Below, piece after piece: positions 61,701 through 64,000 of a stretch of 64,000 nucleotides of DNA. Within the stretch, counting starts at the first letter, position 1; each line of letters opens with the position of its first letter. A model generated the notes under the pieces. The model saw only the letters and a program-made list of their open reading frames with translations. It made no database searches and was not told the DNA's origin. Made by a program: the position numbers and the translations under genes. This stretch comes from Aphelocoma coerulescens (lineage: Eukaryota; Chordata; Aves; Passeriformes; Corvidae), in NCBI RefSeq assembly GCF_041296385.1, contig NC_091013.1, positions 35,066,001 to 35,130,000 of the forward strand. Reading direction: 5' to 3'.

Positions 61701-63611
61701 GACAGTCCACATGCTGTCAGCCATCCTATTACTTCATGTGCTACAGAGCAGTGAGGTGCTAAGCTAAAGAAGTCATCCCTTCATACAGTGTTTGACACTG
61801 ATGCAAAGCAGATTGCACATAGCTGTGCAATCTTTCATGACCTGTGATGCTAACCAGAACTTTGATGATTGCTTGATTTCCAGGAACACAACAACTTACA
61901 TCGACTTCACCATATGTGCTATTTCTGATACCAGGGCTGGCAGCAGGTCTCACACTTTTTCTCTGCATGACAGTGTAAGACTTATTTCTTGTGCAAAATT
62001 TTTATTCTATGGTTGAAATAACACTTCTTCCCCCAACAGAAAATCTGTGGCTTCTTTTTAAAGGAGACAAGAGAGGGAGAAAATCCACACTGAACTATAT
62101 GAGGAATCATCTCCTGGATGTTCCTCAAGTGTGCTCTATACTTTTGATTCCAAACTTTCTTATCCACTTGGTTAATATAACTCAATGCTTTCCAATACTG
62201 GGACAAGGCCTTGTATCAGTACCACTTTCCTACCATCAGACCCTGCAATGTAGATGGTTGGTACATGAAATTGTTTCCATGTTTTGATAATATTTCCCTT
62301 TCATATACTTAAAAAACCAGCTTCTTATGAGGCTTTAGTAAGTCATAAAATAAATTATTGTCATCCAAATTCTGAACAACAAAATTATAATATTGTAATC
62401 AGCCTATGTAATTCTTAGCTACTTTTGACGTAGAAGAATACTGCTTATCTTAGAGAAATAAAATAATACCTCAAAAGCATTATTATATAGTATGTGTTCA
62501 TATGTTTGCATGTTAAGTCTTTTCTTCACCAAACCTTTTTGTCACTGTAGAAGGGCTTATTTGAAAAGAACATCTGTTACTGTACCACAGCCAAAAGACC
62601 CATTCCATGAGCTCTCTCCAATGGACTTCCAGGTACGTTTTCTTTCCATTTGCCTGAAATTAAAAAATTTAGTTTCAAAGGTATGACCGTAGTGTCAGAA
62701 AGATGCAGACAAGCAAGAATCAATTTTCTTTCTTTTTCTTGTTCTTAGGGTATGGAAAGAGAAGGTCGATATACAAATAACTTGTCTGTTTTACTTTTTA
62801 TGAAATAATTGTCATCTGTCTACCTGAAGCACTGGTGAAAATACAGTTTCATCCTGCTCTTCCTATAAGCCATATGCTATCACTAGAATAATGTTGAGAG
62901 TAAGTTTCTCAGCACAATAATAATGCAGAATCAGGCAGGGAGAGAAGGGACAAAGAAATCTACAGTAGTTTTTCCATAGCAGATATTTAGATCCATGATA
63001 GTATTAGGCAATGATGCTAAAGGAGAAAAAGTTTCTAGGGTATGGTGAGCAAGAAAGTGGAGCAAGAGTGTTGAGAGGTGCTAACTTATGCGGAACACTG
63101 GAATGACTCGTGAGAAGGAACAAACATTGCAGGAACTTCCCTTCTAGAGAGCATATTGCAGTTTGCTGCAATTTTCAGTCTTTGGATTGGCAGCAGGCAG
63201 GTCTGGAAGCCAAAATTTGTCTGCAGGGACACACTGAATTTCTGGCGAGCCTTTATAAAACCTTTTACTTTCTTTTCCTTCATCATGTTAACTTTTCTGT
63301 TTCAAAAGATGAATTTTCCAGCTTTTTAGTAAAAATGTCTTTTGTTCCTCTTTGGGAACTATATGGAGAGAATATCTAGATGTGTTTACTTCGGTCTTCT
63401 AATTGACAGAGTCCTGCTATAGTTTCTACACAATAAATAACAACTCTGAATGACAGGAGATTCATAAATCATGACCTTGTGACTAATCTCATGCACCAAA
63501 CACTAAAAAAATGTTATATTATTCCTTTAATAGACAGAAGATATGGATCTATTAAAAAAGCAAGAAACTGAAGAAATAATAAGTATTGAAGAAGTGATGG
63601 AATGCAAGTGA
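58602..63611 (+). CDS. CSF2RA: GM-CSF receptor alpha-like chain (CSF2RA), eight 3' exons; 5' exons missing
   Basis: Eight exons with consensus splice sites and matching phases encode about 291 residues to a TGA stop. In order: a receptor domain with S-F-M-N-C-T-W and E-D-T-Q-Y-F-L-Y, its cysteine-paired second half with F-L-V-N-G-S, a membrane-proximal FN3 domain opening L-T-P-P-L-N-V-T-V and closing W-G-E-W-S (61323-61337), a transmembrane helix, a Box1-like V-P-Q-P-K-D segment and an acidic tail. In mammals such chains bind GM-CSF, IL-3 or IL-5 and signal with the common beta chain through JAK2/STAT5. C-x-x-x-x-x-x-x-C in strand B, W-Q-P-P-R-T, Y-S-V-K-I-R-A and V-E-F-G favour CSF2RA over IL3RA. 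Signal peptide and N-terminal domain exons should lie upstream but were not recognised. The receptor call is firm; the orthology is likely. Confidence 0.82.
58824..58999 (+). CDS. CSF2RA: Second half of the N-C-T-W receptor domain
   Basis: 176 bases, phase 2 in and phase 1 out; only 92 bases of intron separate it from the preceding exon. It encodes L-T-E-C-Q-N-Y-I and R-H-T-G-C-Q-F (second disulphide pair), then A-Y-F-L-V-N-G-S, a strand strongly conserved in CSF2RA, IL3RA and IL5RA. The AAAG acceptor has a modest pyrimidine tract, but phase and reading frame fix it. Confidence 0.9.
59632..59771 (+). CDS. CSF2RA: First half of the membrane-proximal FN3 domain
   Basis: 140 bases, phase 1 in and phase 0 out, donor GTAAGA. 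It encodes [14 protein letters not shown] and [12 protein letters not shown]. The cysteine pair flanking the B strand and the Q-P-P-R-T motif resemble CSF2RA. There are possible N-glycosylation sites at N-V-T and N-C-T. Confidence 0.92.
60392..60430 (+). CDS. CSF2RA: 39-base microexon in the membrane-proximal domain
   Basis: Exactly 39 bases between TTGCTAG and GTAAGT, phase 0 in and out, encoding [13 protein letters not shown], a hydrophilic inter-strand loop. Skipping it would keep the frame, so it could be alternatively spliced. The position matches the candidate microexon 33105-33143 of the minus-strand gene. Confidence 0.75.
61212..61353 (+). CDS. CSF2RA: WGEWS-box exon
   Basis: 142 bases, phase 0 in and phase 1 out, acceptor TTTGCATTTAG and donor GTAAGAG. 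It encodes [13 protein letters not shown] and, later, [12 protein letters not shown]. The box is W-G-E-W-S: the first serine of the canonical W-S-x-W-S is glycine here, a substitution tolerated in some family members. Confidence 0.93.
61884..61974 (+). CDS. CSF2RA: Transmembrane exon
   Basis: 91 bases, phase 1 in and phase 2 out. After a Thr/Ser-rich stalk the translation [20 protein letters not shown] is a single membrane-spanning helix. The next exon begins with R-A-Y-L-K-R, which fits the positive-inside rule and gives a type I topology. The donor used is GTAAGA, chosen because it restores the frame into the Box1 exon. Confidence 0.88.
62551..62632 (+). CDS. CSF2RA: Box1-like juxtamembrane cytoplasmic exon
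   Basis: 82 bases, phase 2 in and phase 0 out, acceptor TCACTGTAG and donor GTACGT. It encodes [18 protein letters not shown], a proline-rich membrane-proximal motif in the place where CSF2RA and IL3RA have their Box1 (P-x-I/V-P-x-x-K-D), which in the family supports JAK2 activation. Confidence 0.87.
62749..62808 (+). other. Possible alternative last exon of the CSF2RA-like gene
   Basis: A very strong acceptor (TTTCTTTCTTTTTCTTGTTCTTAG, read as two short CT-rich blocks) is followed in phase 0 by 19 codons beginning G-M-E-R-E-G-R-Y and ending in TAA. It joins in frame to the Box1 exon ending at 62632 and would replace the acidic tail. An AATAAA at 63432-63437 could serve as its poly(A) signal. 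Sequence-only prediction. Confidence 0.35.
63432..63437 (+). terminator. Candidate intronic poly(A) signal
   Basis: AATAAA inside the last intron of the plus-strand receptor, downstream of the possible alternative terminal exon at 62749-62808. Only the hexamer supports it. Confidence 0.2.
63534..63611 (+). CDS. CSF2RA: Last coding exon, acidic cytoplasmic tail and stop
   Basis: 78 bases including TGA (63609-63611), phase 0, acceptor CCTTTAATAG. The tail is glutamate-rich and ends [10 protein letters not shown], resembling the short E-E-V-x-x-V-x-E end of mammalian CSF2RA. The tail is short, as in the family, whose main signalling chain is the beta subunit. Confidence 0.85.
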   Translation, partial: TEDMDLLKKQETEEIISIEEVMECK

Positions 63612-63994
63612 AATGGGCAACTTGATTTTTTAAAAGTATATATATCTTGTTGGCAAAAATTAACAAGGTTTTCATATTCTGTCACTCCTGGAAGCAGGGA
63701 GAAGAGTATTGACTGTAGAGGAAATTCCCCAAGAAATTATCTTTAAAAGCCTCTTTATATTTGGTTGCATTTTCTATAAACATTTGAAGTTCGGACTTTT
63801 TCTGGTTTTTATTATGACGAATACTACAGTATTTCAGAAAAAAATATTTCAGTATTGCTTTGGAAGTTATTATATTGGTTTTCAACATGATGCAAAAGAA
63901 TAAGTAAGAATAACCAAACTTTAGGGGTTTATTCAGGATCTCCAGTGGTTTAGTGTCTCAAAAAAGGTACAGCCATACTGCAATTGTGATCAGG

Positions 63995-64000
63995 AATAAA
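63995..64000 (+). terminator. Candidate poly(A) signal of the CSF2RA-like gene
   Basis: AATAAA about 385 bases after the TGA stop, at the very edge of the window. No closer canonical signal was seen after 63611. The cleavage site and GU-rich element would lie outside the window. Confidence 0.3.

Overview
This window looks like a bird nuclear genome: AT-rich, mostly non-coding vertebrate DNA with split genes and consensus splice sites, and at least four 3'-anchored copies of the CR1 LINE with the avian-type terminus (repeated ATTCTATGA-like units and the GGAAGGGACCT block). There are no operons, bacterial genes or CRISPR arrays. Almost all long open frames are chance frames; the real coding content is in short spliced exons, read here by hand from splice sites, phases and translation.

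Two class I cytokine receptor alpha-chain genes lie head to head, about 21 kb apart. The minus-strand gene (37380 down to 31789) has eight phase-consistent exons: signal peptide, one N-terminal fibronectin type III (FN3)-like domain, a cytokine-receptor module with the N-C-T-W strand and an A-P-E-D-I-Q motif, and a perfect W-S-E-W-S box. It reads as an IL5RA/IL13RA-type ligand-binding subunit, but no transmembrane or cytoplasmic exon could be assigned. The plus-strand gene (58602 to 63611) has eight 3' exons running from the N-C-T-W domain through a W-G-E-W-S box, a transmembrane helix, a Box1-like P-Q-P-K-D segment and an acidic tail ending in a stop. It fits CSF2RA (GM-CSF receptor alpha) best, with IL3RA as the alternative. 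Its signal peptide and N-terminal domain exons were not found. Both genes share an exon pattern that includes a 39-base microexon, which implies an ancient duplication.

Layout: 1-10.3 kb, no gene seen. 10.5-11.25 kb, GC-richer block resembling a reverse-oriented retroviral LTR. 11.25-20.9 kb, non-coding apart from one orphan exon-like frame near 19.5 kb. 20.9-21.8 kb, longest CR1. 21.8-31.7 kb, no firm exon, but the missing 3' end of the minus gene should lie here. 31.8-37.4 kb, minus-strand receptor, with a short CR1 and an unexplained 195-codon frame in its largest intron. 37.4-58.6 kb, region between the two genes, with two CR1 copies and simple repeats; the 5' exons of the plus-strand receptor should be here. 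58.6-64 kb, plus-strand receptor and its 3' end.

In known biology, alpha chains of this group give ligand specificity and pair with the common beta chain to signal through JAK2/STAT5 in myeloid cells. That role is inferred from family membership. The most interesting questions are whether the minus-strand gene is a soluble or decoy receptor and whether the plus-strand gene uses an alternative last exon.
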